Part shown: one piece after another, positions 44,947 to 55,563 of the stretch
How the letters are laid out: the number at the start of each line of letters is the position of its first letter
Numbering within the stretch: position 1 is the first letter of the stretch
DNA from: Begonia masoniana
Lineage: Eukaryota > Streptophyta > Magnoliopsida > Cucurbitales > Begoniaceae
Direction: 5' to 3'
DNA length: 64,000 bases
Assembly (NCBI GenBank): GCA_022432975.1
Contig: CM039502.1
Location: 17,369,453 to 17,433,452, forward strand
Notes under the pieces: generated by a model
Told to the model about the DNA's origin: nothing
What the model saw: the letters and a program-made list of their open reading frames with translations, nothing else
Databases searched by the model: none
Position numbers and translations under genes: made by a program

Positions 44947-45320
44947 GGGTATTCTGAACAGTGTATTGAACCTTCCACCGGCGACGTGAATGGCGTTCTT
45001 GTAGCGTCCCGATTTTCCCCTAACCCTATTCCTAAAAATGACGTAAAATTTAAACTTTTATTTTTATTTTTTTCATCTTACTCGTTTAAAGATAGTTAAA
45101 TTCGTTATGCGGAAGTCAATAATCCCTCTCGGGTTTTCTCAATTGAATCGTAAAGTCAACTCTTCCTATAGGGTTTCATTGAAGGAGTAGTATTTTTTCT
45201 CTCGGGTTTCTTCAATTTAAACAGTAGGGGTAGCTGATTCTCTCTATCGGGTTTGGACGAATGGTACAGTGGGGGTCAACGTTGTAACAGACAGGAATGA
45301 ATAACAGAAACAGAAGACAG

Positions 45321-45670
45321 CGTGGACGACGGAGGTAGTAGACAGTGTGGACGATGGAGATAATAGACAGTGTGGACGTTTGAAATAATAGACAGCGTGG
45401 ACGCAGAATTAAAGGACGGAATGGACAACAGAAATAAAAGACAGTGTGGAAGTTGGAGATAATAGACAGTGTGGACCTTTGAAATGATAGAAAGCGTAGA
45501 CGACAGAATTAAAGGACAGAATGGACAACAGAAATAAAAGACAGTGTAGACGTTGGAGATAATAGACAGTGTGGACGTTTGAAATGATAGACAACGTGGA
45601 TGACAGAATTAAAGGATAGAATGGACAACAGAAATAAAAGACAGTGTGGACGTTTGACCTTCGCTACCAG
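45321..45670. repeat. 100-bp minisatellite in the Gypsy 3' LTR
   Basis: Units recur at exactly 100 bp (ATGGACAACA at 45421, 45521, 45621), built on GACAGTGTGGACG words. The twin LTR carries the same repeat at 53040-53370 with the same period. It makes a series of small frames on the minus strand, all spurious. Confidence 0.85.
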
Positions 45671-45828
45671 AATACTTATCAGAACTTTGTCGTTCACAGA
45701 CTTTGGACGATAACTCTCCTTGCCAGAATACTTAACTAAACTTTATCGTCCACAGACTTTGGACGATGACCTTCTTACAGAAACACTTAACCAAAACTTC
45801 AAGAATCTCGAATCTAAACCATGCATTA

Positions 45829-45892
45829 CCCGATCGATCGCCCCTTCCTGGCGATCGATTGGTTAGCTCTCTGGATTTTTATCCAGAGAGCT
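45829..45892 (-). repeat. H2 hairpin cluster in the Gypsy 3' LTR
   Basis: AGCTCTCTGGAT / ATCCAGAGAGCT and CGATCGATCGCC / GGCGATCGAT pairs, adjacent. The same pair is in the 5' LTR at 53545-53608, with one or two substitutions. Confidence 0.75.
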
Positions 45893-46208
45893 GCCTTAAT
45901 ATTCTTTCCCCTCCACCTACACACCATTCACCCAGAACTTCCAGAAACATTAAAACATCAAAATCCATTACCATTTCATCAGCATCAGTATTTACACTAT
46001 CCAGACATCCAACACCCTAAAATGAGTTTCTATACAATTCATATACTTCCACCCCTCAGCCCGACATAAACAAAAAATCTCCAAAATACTTAACTATTAC
46101 TCCCACGGGTCAATTTAGCTCTGACTGCACAGCACACTCCCACAAGCCATCCTCCATCAACTTGCTCAAATTTCGGGTGGAGGAATGTCATCCTCACTTT
46201 TTTCAAAT

Positions 46209-46246
46209 TCACCTACACCATAGAGACAACTATGAGCTAAGGCTCA
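46209..46246 (-). promoter_or_regulatory. Conserved LTR hairpin H1 plus ATGGTGTAGGTGA box
   Basis: Minus strand: arms TGAGC / GCTCA (46233-46246), an 11-nt spacer, the 13-mer at 46221-46209. In the 5' LTR the same module is at 53925-53962, with one arm base mutated. Confidence 0.6.
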
Positions 46247-47246
46247 GTAAGCTTCGTAAATGCAAATGCATGCTGTGCATATGTGGTTCATAAATCATGC
46301 AGACATTTTCATTGTTTCATTACAGACATTTCATTACAGAACAGAATGTCACCGAGGTCTAACTCTCACCAGATGGAGAGGGCACGTCTGGCGGTTAGAC
46401 AGCCCTTTCTATCTACCGGGGGAAAACATGCTTCCATCCGTAAACAGCCATGTCTGAACCCCACTCCGTCGTGACCAGATTACAGATTACAGATTACGTA
46501 CATTCGTTTCTTTAATTCATTTCTTTTCTTAATACGTGTAGAAATTCATTTTCATGATATTTTGAAAGAGACGTGATGCATGGACAGTTCATATTACATA
46601 ACGTATACAGGGCCCTAGACCTAAAGAAAATGATAAGCAGTACATAAAACCTAGGAAAACATTCTAACCTAACAAATATCTTAAACTACCCATCCAACCT
46701 ACACTGAAGATATAAATCACCAAATATCCTCGATCAATAAACTCTCATATAGTGTAGGCCGAATCGGCCAAACAAGTCACGAAGACTTACCTCTTGTTCT
46801 TAGCAATCCAAGCACCTCGCTTGAGCCTTGTCACCTTAGGAGCTTTAAAGATGACTGAAATGTGGCCAACTTTAAGGGAGGAGAGAAATTTCGTGAGAAG
46901 AAGGGGAGGGTTTCTTCTCGGCGATGAAAGAAGACAGAAGGAAGTATGAAAATGAAAGTGATTTCACGTAAGGGAGAGAAGAAGCAAGGAAAGCAGCTTC
47001 TTCCACAAGCTTTGCCACATGTCTCCTTTTTATTGGATTCTCCTAACTACCCTCTTTCCTTTCCTAGTTTGCCCCTCCATTGGTTTCCAACTAAGTGTTT
47101 TGCATTGTTGAACTTTAGTTTGGGTTTTCCCTACAATTTCTTCAACATTTTTTTTTGTCCATTAATATCGCACAAAGGTCATAATACAAAAATTCCGGAT
47201 GTTAAATTCCATCCACCTTAATTAAAAATTTGTCCTCAAAATTTGA

Positions 47247-49660
47247 TTACAGAAATAATTCAGGATACTTAGACATCATATCCTGCTGCCTCTCCCAAGT
47301 GGCTTCCTCTACGTCATGGTTCTGCCACAGGACTTTCACCAGCAGAATTTCTTTATTGTGTAATACCTTGATAGAGGATTCTAGAATTCGTACTGGCTTT
47401 TCCACGTAAGTCAACGTTAGTTGTACCTCAATCTCCATTGTTTCCACGATATGAGATGGATCACGTACACACTTCCGGAGCATAGATACGTGAAACACAT
47501 TGTGGATGCCTTCCATCGATGCTGGAAGCTGTAACCTGTACGCCATAGTCCCGATCCTCTCCAAAATAGGAAAGGGTCCCACATAACGAGGGCTCAACTT
47601 GCCCTTTCTTCCAAACCACATTACGCCCTTAAACGGAGAAATCTTCAAATAAACTTCATCACCCTCATTGAACTCCAATTCCCTCCGTCTGGTGTCAGTA
47701 TAACTTTCCTACCGGCTCTGCGCTATCTCAATACACTGCCTGATAACGGCAATTTTCTCCGCCGTTTGTTGTAGAATGTCTGGGCCGATCATGCTAGCTT
47801 CGCCAACTTCATCCCAATATTGCAGAGACCTACATTTTCGACCATACAGTGCTTTGTATGGAGCTATGTCAATCGTAGCCTGGAAGCTATTGTTGTATGA
47901 GAACTCAATCAATGGTAAATATCGGCTCCACGAGCCTTGAAACTCCAACGCACACGCTCTAAGCATGTCCTCCAAGATCTGATTTGTTCTCTCTGTCTGT
48001 CCATCAGTTTGAGGATGAAATGCCGTGTTGAAATTTAGCTGAGTTCCCATAGCTTTGAGCAGACTCTTCCAGAACTTCGAAGTAAACCTCGGATCTCGAT
48101 CTGAGACTATCGAAACTGACACTCCATGTAGTCTAACAATTTCCTGCACATAAAGCTCGGCGAGTTGATCCATGGAATATGTCATCTTTACTGATAGAAA
48201 GTGGGCTGACTTAGTCAAACGGTCCACAATAACCCATATGCCATCATGTCCCTTCGTCGTTCTCGGGAGTCCCACTATGAAATCCATGGATATCTGTTCT
48301 CATTTCCAATCCGGAATCGGCAGTGGCTGCAATGTTCCGACTGGCCTTTGGTGTTCTGCCTTAACCTGTTGGCAAACCAAACAGGTTTCTAAATACTTGG
48401 CGACCTCTCTCTTCATGTTTGGCCACCAGAAGTGTTGTTTCAAATCTCTATACATTTTTGTGCTTCCTGGATGTACAGAGTATGCCGAAGAATGCACCTC
48501 AGTCAAAATTTCCTTCTTTAACCCCTCGTCGTTAGACACGTACCACCTGTGCCTGAATTTTAAAATACCATCCTCCGACAAGTTGAAATCAGATGAGTCC
48601 TCGGATGTCGCAATCAATTGATACTTCTCACATTCTGAGTCTTTTTGTTGAGCTCCTAGGATTTTGTCCAAAATCGTCGGCCTTAACAAAATATTTGCAA
48701 GTATGGTGGACAACTCTGAGACAATCTCCACATTATGCTTCACAATCTCAGACCTCAACGTCACCGATATCGTTGCAAGCAAAGGCTGACTCGCAGTGGG
48801 CATCCTACTCAAAGCATCTGCGACTTTATTTGCTTTTCCCGGGTGGTACTTGATTTAGAAATCATAATCTTTAACAAATTCCAGCCACCTTCGTTGTCGC
48901 ATATTAAGCTCTTTCTGCGTAAACAAATACCTCAGGCTCTTGTGATCCGAAAATATCTCGCACTACTGCCCATATAAATAATGTCTCCATATCTTTAGTG
49001 CGAAGACAACTGCCGCTAGTTCTAGGTCATGCGTTGGATAGTTCTGCTCGTACGGCTTCAACTGTCGAGAAGCATACGTAATAACCCTTCTTTCCTGCAT
49101 AAGTACGCATCCGAGTCCAACTCCAGACGCATCACAATATATGCTGAACTTGTCACCTTCAACAGGTAGTACCAATACTGGAGCTGTAGTCAATTTCTGA
49201 TTTAACTCCATAAAACTCTTGTCACATGCAGCCGACCACATAAATTTTTCATTCTTCCGGGTCAAGCGTGAGAGGGGAACAACAATCTTCGAATCGATAA
49301 ACTTCCGATAATATCCAGCCAACCAAGAAATCAACGTACTTCTTGCACGTTCTTAGGCTGCAGCCATTCTTTAACAGCTTGTATCTTGCTCGGATCCACA
49401 GAAACTCCTTCATGCGATATAATATGGCCAAGAAAACTAACCTTGTCCAACAAAAACTCGCACTTGGAAAATTTTGGGTAAAGCTGGTGTTGACTCAAAA
49501 TTCTTTAGACAATTCGTAACTGCTCTTCATGCTCCTCTTTTGTCTTCGTATAGACCAAGATGTCGTTAATGAATACAACAACAAATTTGTCTAAATACTC
49601 CTTGAAGACGCGGTTCATCATATCCATAAATGCTGTAGGGGCATTTGTAAGTCCAAAGGA
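47247..49660 (-). pseudogene. Gypsy pol: RT C-terminal half, RNase H, integrase, chromo-like end
   Basis: RT resumes after Cassandra at [19 protein letters not shown], with VVVFINDILVYTKT (first catalytic Asp changed to Asn). RNase [29 protein letters not shown], ends VADALSRMP. Integrase: zinc-binding His-His-Cys-Cys region (HSSAYSVHPG ... CLVCQQVK), then MDFIVGLPRT, SIVSDRDPRFTSKFW, FHPQTDGQTERTNQILEDM, so the D, D, E triad is kept. The C-terminus PVRILESSIKVLHNKEI ... VEEATWERQQDM ... YPELF is chromo-like. Stops lie near 49505, 48963, 48856, 48300 and 47709. Confidence 0.9.
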
Positions 49661-49665
49661 CATTA

Positions 49666-50490
49666 TGTGATGACCCGAATATGCACGTATGGGTACGATG
49701 GCTGCACGAACTGGAACCCGGATGGCGGTACGTCTGCGCGAGCAAACCGGAAGGTGACAGGTCGTAAAAAGGGGGTTGTCCCAATCCCACATCGCTTGGG
49801 GAAGTATGTGGAAATGAAACATATGTAAAGAGACCCTTCCAACATAGCAATATGCGTTTTGGAGCACAATTGGCAACGGATCTCATAAGAACTCAGAAGT
49901 TAAAAGTGCTTCGGCGAGAGCAATTCCAGGTTGGGTGACCTTCTGGGAAGTTGTCGCCAAACAAAGCCATGAGGGGAGGATATTGGGCTGCGGCCCAATC
50001 CCCAGAGTGGACAATATCTTGCTGGGAAAAGGGGTTGTTACAAATGGTATCAGAGCCTGTACCCAACCGGAAATGTGGCCAACGAGGACTTTGGGCCCCC
50101 GAGGGGGGGTGATTGTGATGACCCGAATATGCACGTATGGGTACGATGACTGCACGAACCGGAACCTGGATAACGGTACGTCCGCGCGGGCGAACCGGAA
50201 GGTGACAGGTCGTAAAAAGGGGGTCGTCACAATCCCACATCGCTTGGGGAAGTATGTGAAAATGAAACATATGTAAAGAGACCCTTCCAACACAGTAAGA
50301 CGCGTTTTGGAGCACAATTGGCAACGGATCTCATAAGAACTCCGAAGTTAAAAGTGCTTCGGCGAGAGCAATTCCAAGTTCGGTGACCTTCTGGGAAGTT
50401 CTCGCCAAACAAAGTCGTGAGGAGAGGATATTGGGCTGCGGCCCAATCCCCAGAGCAGACAATATCTTGCTGGGAAAATGGGTTGTTACA
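49666..50490 (+). mobile_element. Full-length Cassandra TRIM element (825 bp)
   Basis: Two 377-bp LTRs (49666-50042 and 50114-50490, TGTGATGACCCG...GTTGTTACA), a 71-bp internal region with primer site TGGTATCAGAGCC (50045-50057) and a CCCCCGAGGGGGGG purine-side run. Target duplication CATTA (49661-49665, 50491-50495). No coding capacity. Each LTR holds a 5S rRNA-derived block, the hallmark of Cassandra. The LTRs differ at roughly 15-20 sites, many C/T. It sits in the Gypsy RT between the residues FLVM and SFGLTNAP. Confidence 0.95.
49875..49957 (+). other. 5S rRNA-derived block in the Cassandra LTR
   Basis: GGATCTCATAAGAACTC, AAGTTAAAAGTGCTTCGGCG and CCAGGTTGGGTGACC follow the plant 5S rRNA order from about position 30 onward, including the A-box and C-box promoter region. 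A second copy is at 50323-50405. It is not a functional 5S gene, since the first about 30 nt and the 3' stem differ. Confidence 0.85.
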
Positions 50491-50495
50491 CATTA

Positions 50496-52554
50496 CCAAA
50501 AATTTATAATGCCCATACCTCGTTCGAAACGCCATCTTTTCAATATCTTCCTTTCGGATCTTCTATTGGTAATAACCCGAGCATAGGTCAATCCTCGAAA
50601 ACACCCGGGCACCTTGCAGTTGGTCAAATAAATCATCTATTCGAGGCAGTGGATATTTATTCTTCATTGTTAACTTATTTTACTCTCGGTAATCAACGCA
50701 CATTCTGAGAGTTCCATCCTTCTTCTTAACAAACAATACTGGCGCACCCCAAGGAGAAAAGCTGGGTCGGATGAACCCCTTATCCAACAACTCCTCAAGC
50801 TGAGTCTTCAACTCTTTTAGTTCAGCAGCTGCCAGTCTGTACGGATTCTTAGACACAGGCGCAGAGCTTGGATAAACATCAATTGTAAACTCAATATCCC
50901 TGTCTGGTGGTAATCCGGGAAGATCGTCGAGGAAGATCTGAGGGAATTCTCTAACTACTGGAAGGTCTCCTGGCTTTACCCCGTTAAGCAATTGAGTATC
51001 GACCACCGTGGCCTGATAAACTAAGCATTCACCCTTAAACTGCTCTTGGACCTTTATAGAATAGGAAGTAGGCGACCCACTCAACCTATTCATTGCCTGA
51101 TAAGAAAACTCTTCTTTATCCGGGGGCTGAAAAGTCACCAACCGGGATCGGCAGTCGATGAAGGCGAAGTGGCGAGATAGCCAGTCCATCCCCAAAATAA
51201 GATCATACACCTCTATGTCCATAACTATTAGACGGGCATATAGGGTATTATTCCCCACCGAGACAACATTGGCCTGGAAAATAGGATCAGACTGCATATG
51301 CGCTCCTGATGGTAGCATTACTCTATACTCATATTCTGCTAACTAGGACACTAACCCCAACCTAGTCATGCATGCAGTTGAAATGAAGGAGTGCGTAGCT
51401 CCCGTGTCTATCAAAGAAAATACGGCTACGCCTGTAACTAAAATGGTACCTGCGATAACCGAGAGCTGAGCCTCATCGTCGACATCACCAGACTCGATAA
51501 AGGCAAAGATCCTTGGCATGACCCTCCTCTGATCTCCGCGTAGTTGATCTTGGCCCGGCTTCGGGCAATCCTTGACGAAATGGCCAGTCTGCCCACATCG
51601 ATAGCATTTGTCCGTACCCACTCGGCATTCACCGCTATGCTCCTTCTGAAACTTAGGGCACCAAGGCATTTGAGGAGCCCCTTGTATTTGCTTACCTTTT
51701 CCCCGGTCAATACCTCCTTCGAATGGTCTCTTGACACCCTTTTGTTGTTGTATTGGTTGCTATCCCTTTTGTTGCCAACCTCTATTCTGTGGTTGAGGAT
51801 GTATTTCGCGAAAGAAGCCCCTAGTAGGCTCTTTTGGTTTGACATAAATCGGTTCAGCGGCCTCAATCTCTAGTGCTCTCGCCACAATCTCAGTATAGGG
51901 CACATTCTGCACCCCTGATATGATGATACTTTTTCTGATCTCTTGACCTAGCCCTTGCGTAAACCGATGCACCTTGTTCTCATTAACATTGACCTGACAT
52001 GGTGCGAACCGTGATAGGGCCTCAAATCTTCTAACATACTTGGCAACCGGACCAACCTGTCATAATTGCATGAACTTCATCATTTTAGCCTCCCGTACCG
52101 TATGACTGTAGTATTTGTCATAAAACACCATTTTGAATCGTTCCCAACTCATTATCGCCACGTCTGTGGTTGCCTTGATGGAATCCCACCAAAACCGAGC
52201 ATCTAAAGCCAAATGATAGGTGACCAACGCGACCTTCTCCCCATCCTCTATATTCGCGTAAGCCAACATATCCTCCTTAGTTCGAATCCACTCCTCGGCT
52301 AAAGAGGGATCCGAGGATTGTCCATTGAACACCGGGGGTTGTAACTTTTGAAACCTCTCCATTCCTCGATTACTGGGAGCTGCCACCTCCTGAGTTCTAT
52401 TGCCCTCACGGTTTATCAAAGTGTCCAATTGTTGGGATTGTCTTTCCATGTGTTGTGCCTGTCGTTCTAAGTGTTGGGATTGTTGAGCTATAAACTCTCT
52501 CAACTGGTCTATCGTGTCATCTCTCTCATCCCTATCATTCCCTTGACGCACCAT
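50496..52554 (-). pseudogene. Gypsy gag, protease and RT N-terminal half
   Basis: Minus strand from ATG 52554 (MVRQGNDRDERDD). A coiled-coil-like Gln-rich stretch (REFIAQQSQHLERQ...) is followed by the retrotransposon gag domain (EEWIRTKEDMLAYANIED, FWWDSIKATTD), CCHC knuckle CYRCGQTGHFVKDC, aspartic protease FSLIDTGATHSFIS, the linker [18 protein letters not shown], and RT from [19 protein letters not shown] to RTRYGHYKFLVM, where Cassandra is inserted. Stops lie near 52060, 51760, 51343 and 50680. The protease DTG and RT start are otherwise well kept. Confidence 0.9.
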
Positions 52555-52701
52555 TTTTGTGAACCTATACAAGTTAGAAACAATAACTTCTAAGAAACAA
52601 AAACAAAGAAATCTAAAAAAAACGTACTTACAGTTGAAGAAGCATGTCCGTGAAGTGGCTTGCACAGTCGAGCAGTCTACAGAACCGTTTTTAAAACCCG
52701 G

Positions 52702-52715
52702 GGTCTCTAATACCA
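52702..52715 (-). other. Gypsy primer-binding site
   Basis: TGGTATTAGAGACC on the minus strand, four bases after the 5' LTR end. It is one or two bases off the common TGGTATCAGAGC that pairs with initiator tRNA-Met. Confidence 0.75.
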
Positions 52716-52719
52716 TAAC

Positions 52720-54900
52720 TGTAGCGCCCCGATTTTCCCCTTACCCTATTCCTAAAAATGACGTAAAATTTGAACTTTTATTTTATTTTTCTTTTCATCT
52801 TACTCGTTTAAAGACAGTTAAATTCGTTAAGCGGAAGTCAATAATCCCTCTTGGGTTTCCTCAATTGAACTGTATAGTCAACTCTTCCTATCGGGTTTCA
52901 ATGAAGGAGTAGTATTTTTCCTCTCGGGTTTCTTCAATTTAAAAAGTAGGGGTAGCTGATTCTCTCTATCGGGTTTGGACGAATGGTACGGTGGGGGTCG
53001 ACGTTGTAACAGATGGATAACAAAAACAGAATACAGCATGGACGACGGGGTAGTAGACAGTGTGGACGATGGACATAATAGACAGTGTGGACGTTTGAAA
53101 TAATAGATAGCGTGGACGACAGAATTAAAGGACGAAATTGACAACAGAAATAAAAGACAGTGCGGACGTTGGAGATAATAGACAATATGGACGTTTGAAA
53201 TGATAGACAGCGTGGACGACAAAATTAAAGGACAGAATGGACAACAGAAATAAAAGACAGTGTGGACGTTGGAGATAATAGACAGTGTGGACGTTTGAAA
53301 TGATAGACAGCGTGGATGACAAAATTAAAGGACAGAATGGACAACAGAAATAAAAGACAGTGTGGATGTTTGACCTTCACTACTAGAATACTTATCAGAA
53401 CTTTGTCGTCCACAGACTTTGGACGATAACTCTCCTTGCCAGAATACTTAACTGAACTTTATCGTCCACAGATTTTGGACGATGACCTTCTTACAGAAAC
53501 ATTTAACCAAAACTTAAAGAATCCCTAATCTAAACCATGCATTACCCGATCGATCGCCCCTTCCTGGTGATCGATTGGCTAGCTCTCTGGATTTTTGTCC
53601 AGAGAGCTGCCTTAATATTCTTTCCCCTGCACCTACACACCATTCACTCAGAACTTCCAGAAACATTAAAACATCAAAATCCATTACCATTTCATCAGCA
53701 TTAGTATTTACACTATCCAGACATCCAACACCCTAAAATGAGTTTCTATACAATTCATATACTTCCACCCCTCAGCCCAACATAAACCCAAAATCTCCAA
53801 AATACTTAACTATTACTCCCACAGGTCAATTTAGCTCTGACTGTACAGCACACTCCCACAGGCCATCTTCCATCAACCTGCTCAAACTTCGGGTGGAGGA
53901 ATGTCATCCTCACCTGTTTCAAATTCACCTACACCATAGAGACAACTATGAGATAAAGCTCAGTAAGCTTCGTAAATGCAAATGCATGCTGTTCATATGT
54001 GGTTCATAAATCATGCAGACATTTTCATTGTTTCATTACAGAACAGAATGTCACCGAGGTCTAACTCCTACCAGATGGAGAGGGCACGTCTGGCGGTTAG
54101 ACAGCCCTTTCTATCTACCGGGGGGAAAACATGCTTCCATCTGTAAACAGCCATGTCTGAACCCCACCCCGTCGTGACCAGATTACAGATTATGTATATT
54201 CGTTTCTTTAATTCATTTCTTTTCTTAACACGTGTAGAAATCCATTTTCATGATATTTTGAAAGAGACGTGATGCATGGACAGTTCATATTGCATAACGT
54301 ATACAGGGCCCTAGACCTAAAGAAAATGATAAGCAGTACATAAAACCTAGGAAAACGTTCTAACCTAACAAATATCTTAAACTACCCATCCAACCTACAC
54401 TGAAGATATAAATCACCAAATATCCTCGATCAATAAACTCTCATATGGTGTAGGCCGAATCGGCCAAACAAGTCATGAAGACTTACCTCTTGTCCTTAGC
54501 AATCCAAGCACCTCGCTTGAGCCTTGTCACCTTAGGAGCTTTAAAGATGACTGAAATGTGGCCAACTTTAAGGGAGGAGAGAAATTTCGTGAGAAGGAGG
54601 GGAGGGTTTCTTCTCGGCGATAAAAGAAGACAGAAGGAAGTATGAAAATAAAAGTGATTTCACGTAAGGGAGAGAAGAAGCAAGGAAAGCAGCTTCTTCC
54701 ACAAGCTTTGCCACATGTCTCCTTTTTATTGGCTTCTCCCAACTACCCTCTTTGCTTTCCTAGTTTGCCCCTCCATTGGTTTCCAACTAAGTGTTTTGTA
54801 TGGTTGAACTTTAGTTTGGTTTTTCCCTACAATTTCTTCAACATTTTTTTTCCCATTAATATCGCACAAAGATCATAATACAAAAATTCCAGATGTTACA
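52720..54900 (-). repeat. Gypsy 5' LTR
   Basis: Plus-strand limits TGTAGCGCCCCG and CCAGATGTTACA. It contains the same modules as the 3' LTR: 100-bp repeat (53040-53370), H2 (53545-53608) and H1 (53925-53962). Slightly shorter (2181 against 2207 bp). Confidence 0.95.
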
Positions 54901-55560
54901 GTTCTGAAAACCACAACAGCGTTCTGAAAATCGATGAAGATTACAGCATTCTGAATTGAAGCTTCCACTGTCGACTGAAAGGGTTTCGGTGTTCATGAAC
55001 GACATTCTGAACAGGAGAAAGCTGTCGAAGAACGACGACTAAGGCTAAACGGCGTTTTGAAATGGCGACGGGGCTGAACGGTGTTCTGACCGGCGATGGA
55101 GCAACTCTTTGAATGGTATTCTGTATGGAGATGGAGCTATTTTCCTGAACTTTGCCCTGCGCTATGAACGGAGCTATTCCCCTCTGCTGAAGAAGAAAAT
55201 GTTGTTTGACTGTGGAAAAGCTTGCAACTTTAATTATGTTGTTTAACTGTGGAAAAGATTGGAGTTTTAATTAAAGTGGCCAATTTAATTGTGGAATCTT
55301 TCTGGCCTAGTTTGGTTGCCAAAATTGCTGAGAAGCGACAGTTTTCATTAAAGTGGCCAATTTGATTGTGGAATTATTTGCCAAAATTGCTGAGAAGCGA
55401 CCTGTATAGGATTTGAGCCTTATTTGGAAGTTGATTTGGTTGTCATGTTTGGTCGTAAGGACGATTCTCTTCAGTGGTACCAAAATAGATCGACGCTTAA
55501 AGTCTCTTGTGATGAGTGTGCCTTCTGTAAACAAAAGGATCATTAAAGACTCGATGTCCG
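54901..55560 (+). other. copia-3 leader and gag remnant with direct duplications
   Basis: It holds dispersed GCGTTCTGAA words (54900-55100), also present in the 5' piece before the Gypsy insertion, and a direct duplication of about 70 bp (AAAGTGGCCAATTT at 55273 and 55349, both running to GCTGAGAAGCGAC). Near 55500-55530 a damaged knuckle (CDECAFCKQKDH) is visible. No intact gag. Confidence 0.6.
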
Positions 55561-55563
55561 TTA

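Larger units (their letters stand above)
45000..47206 (-). repeat. Gypsy 3' LTR
   Basis: Plus-strand limits TGTAGCGTCCCG and GGATGTTAAA (decayed from TTACA). It contains a 100-bp minisatellite (45321-45670), the H2 hairpins (45829-45892) and H1 (46209-46246). The 91-codon frame at 46946 repeats in the other LTR and is not a gene. Confidence 0.95.
45000..54900 (-). mobile_element. Full-length Ty3/Gypsy element (chromovirus-like), nested in copia-3
   Basis: LTRs at 45000-47206 and 52720-54900 (about 2.2 kb). Target duplication GTTCT (44995-44999, 54901-54905). Primer site on the minus strand (TGGTATTAGAGACC, 52715-52702). Polypurine tract on the minus strand (GGTGGATGGAA, 47217-47207). The gag-pol order with integrase after RNase H and a C-terminal chromo-like segment is that of Ty3/Gypsy chromoviruses, possibly Tekay/Del (inference). 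A Cassandra TRIM lies in its RT. About ten in-frame stops but almost no frameshifts. Confidence 0.95.

Noticed and set aside
45409..45697. Repeated Leu/Ser-rich small frames (also 52878-53413)
   Set aside because: They are products of the 100-bp LTR minisatellite present in both Gypsy LTRs.
49875..50405. 5S rRNA genes
   Set aside because: The 5S similarity starts about 30 nt into the gene, is diverged, and lies inside Cassandra LTRs. It is the known 5S-derived promoter block, not rRNA.
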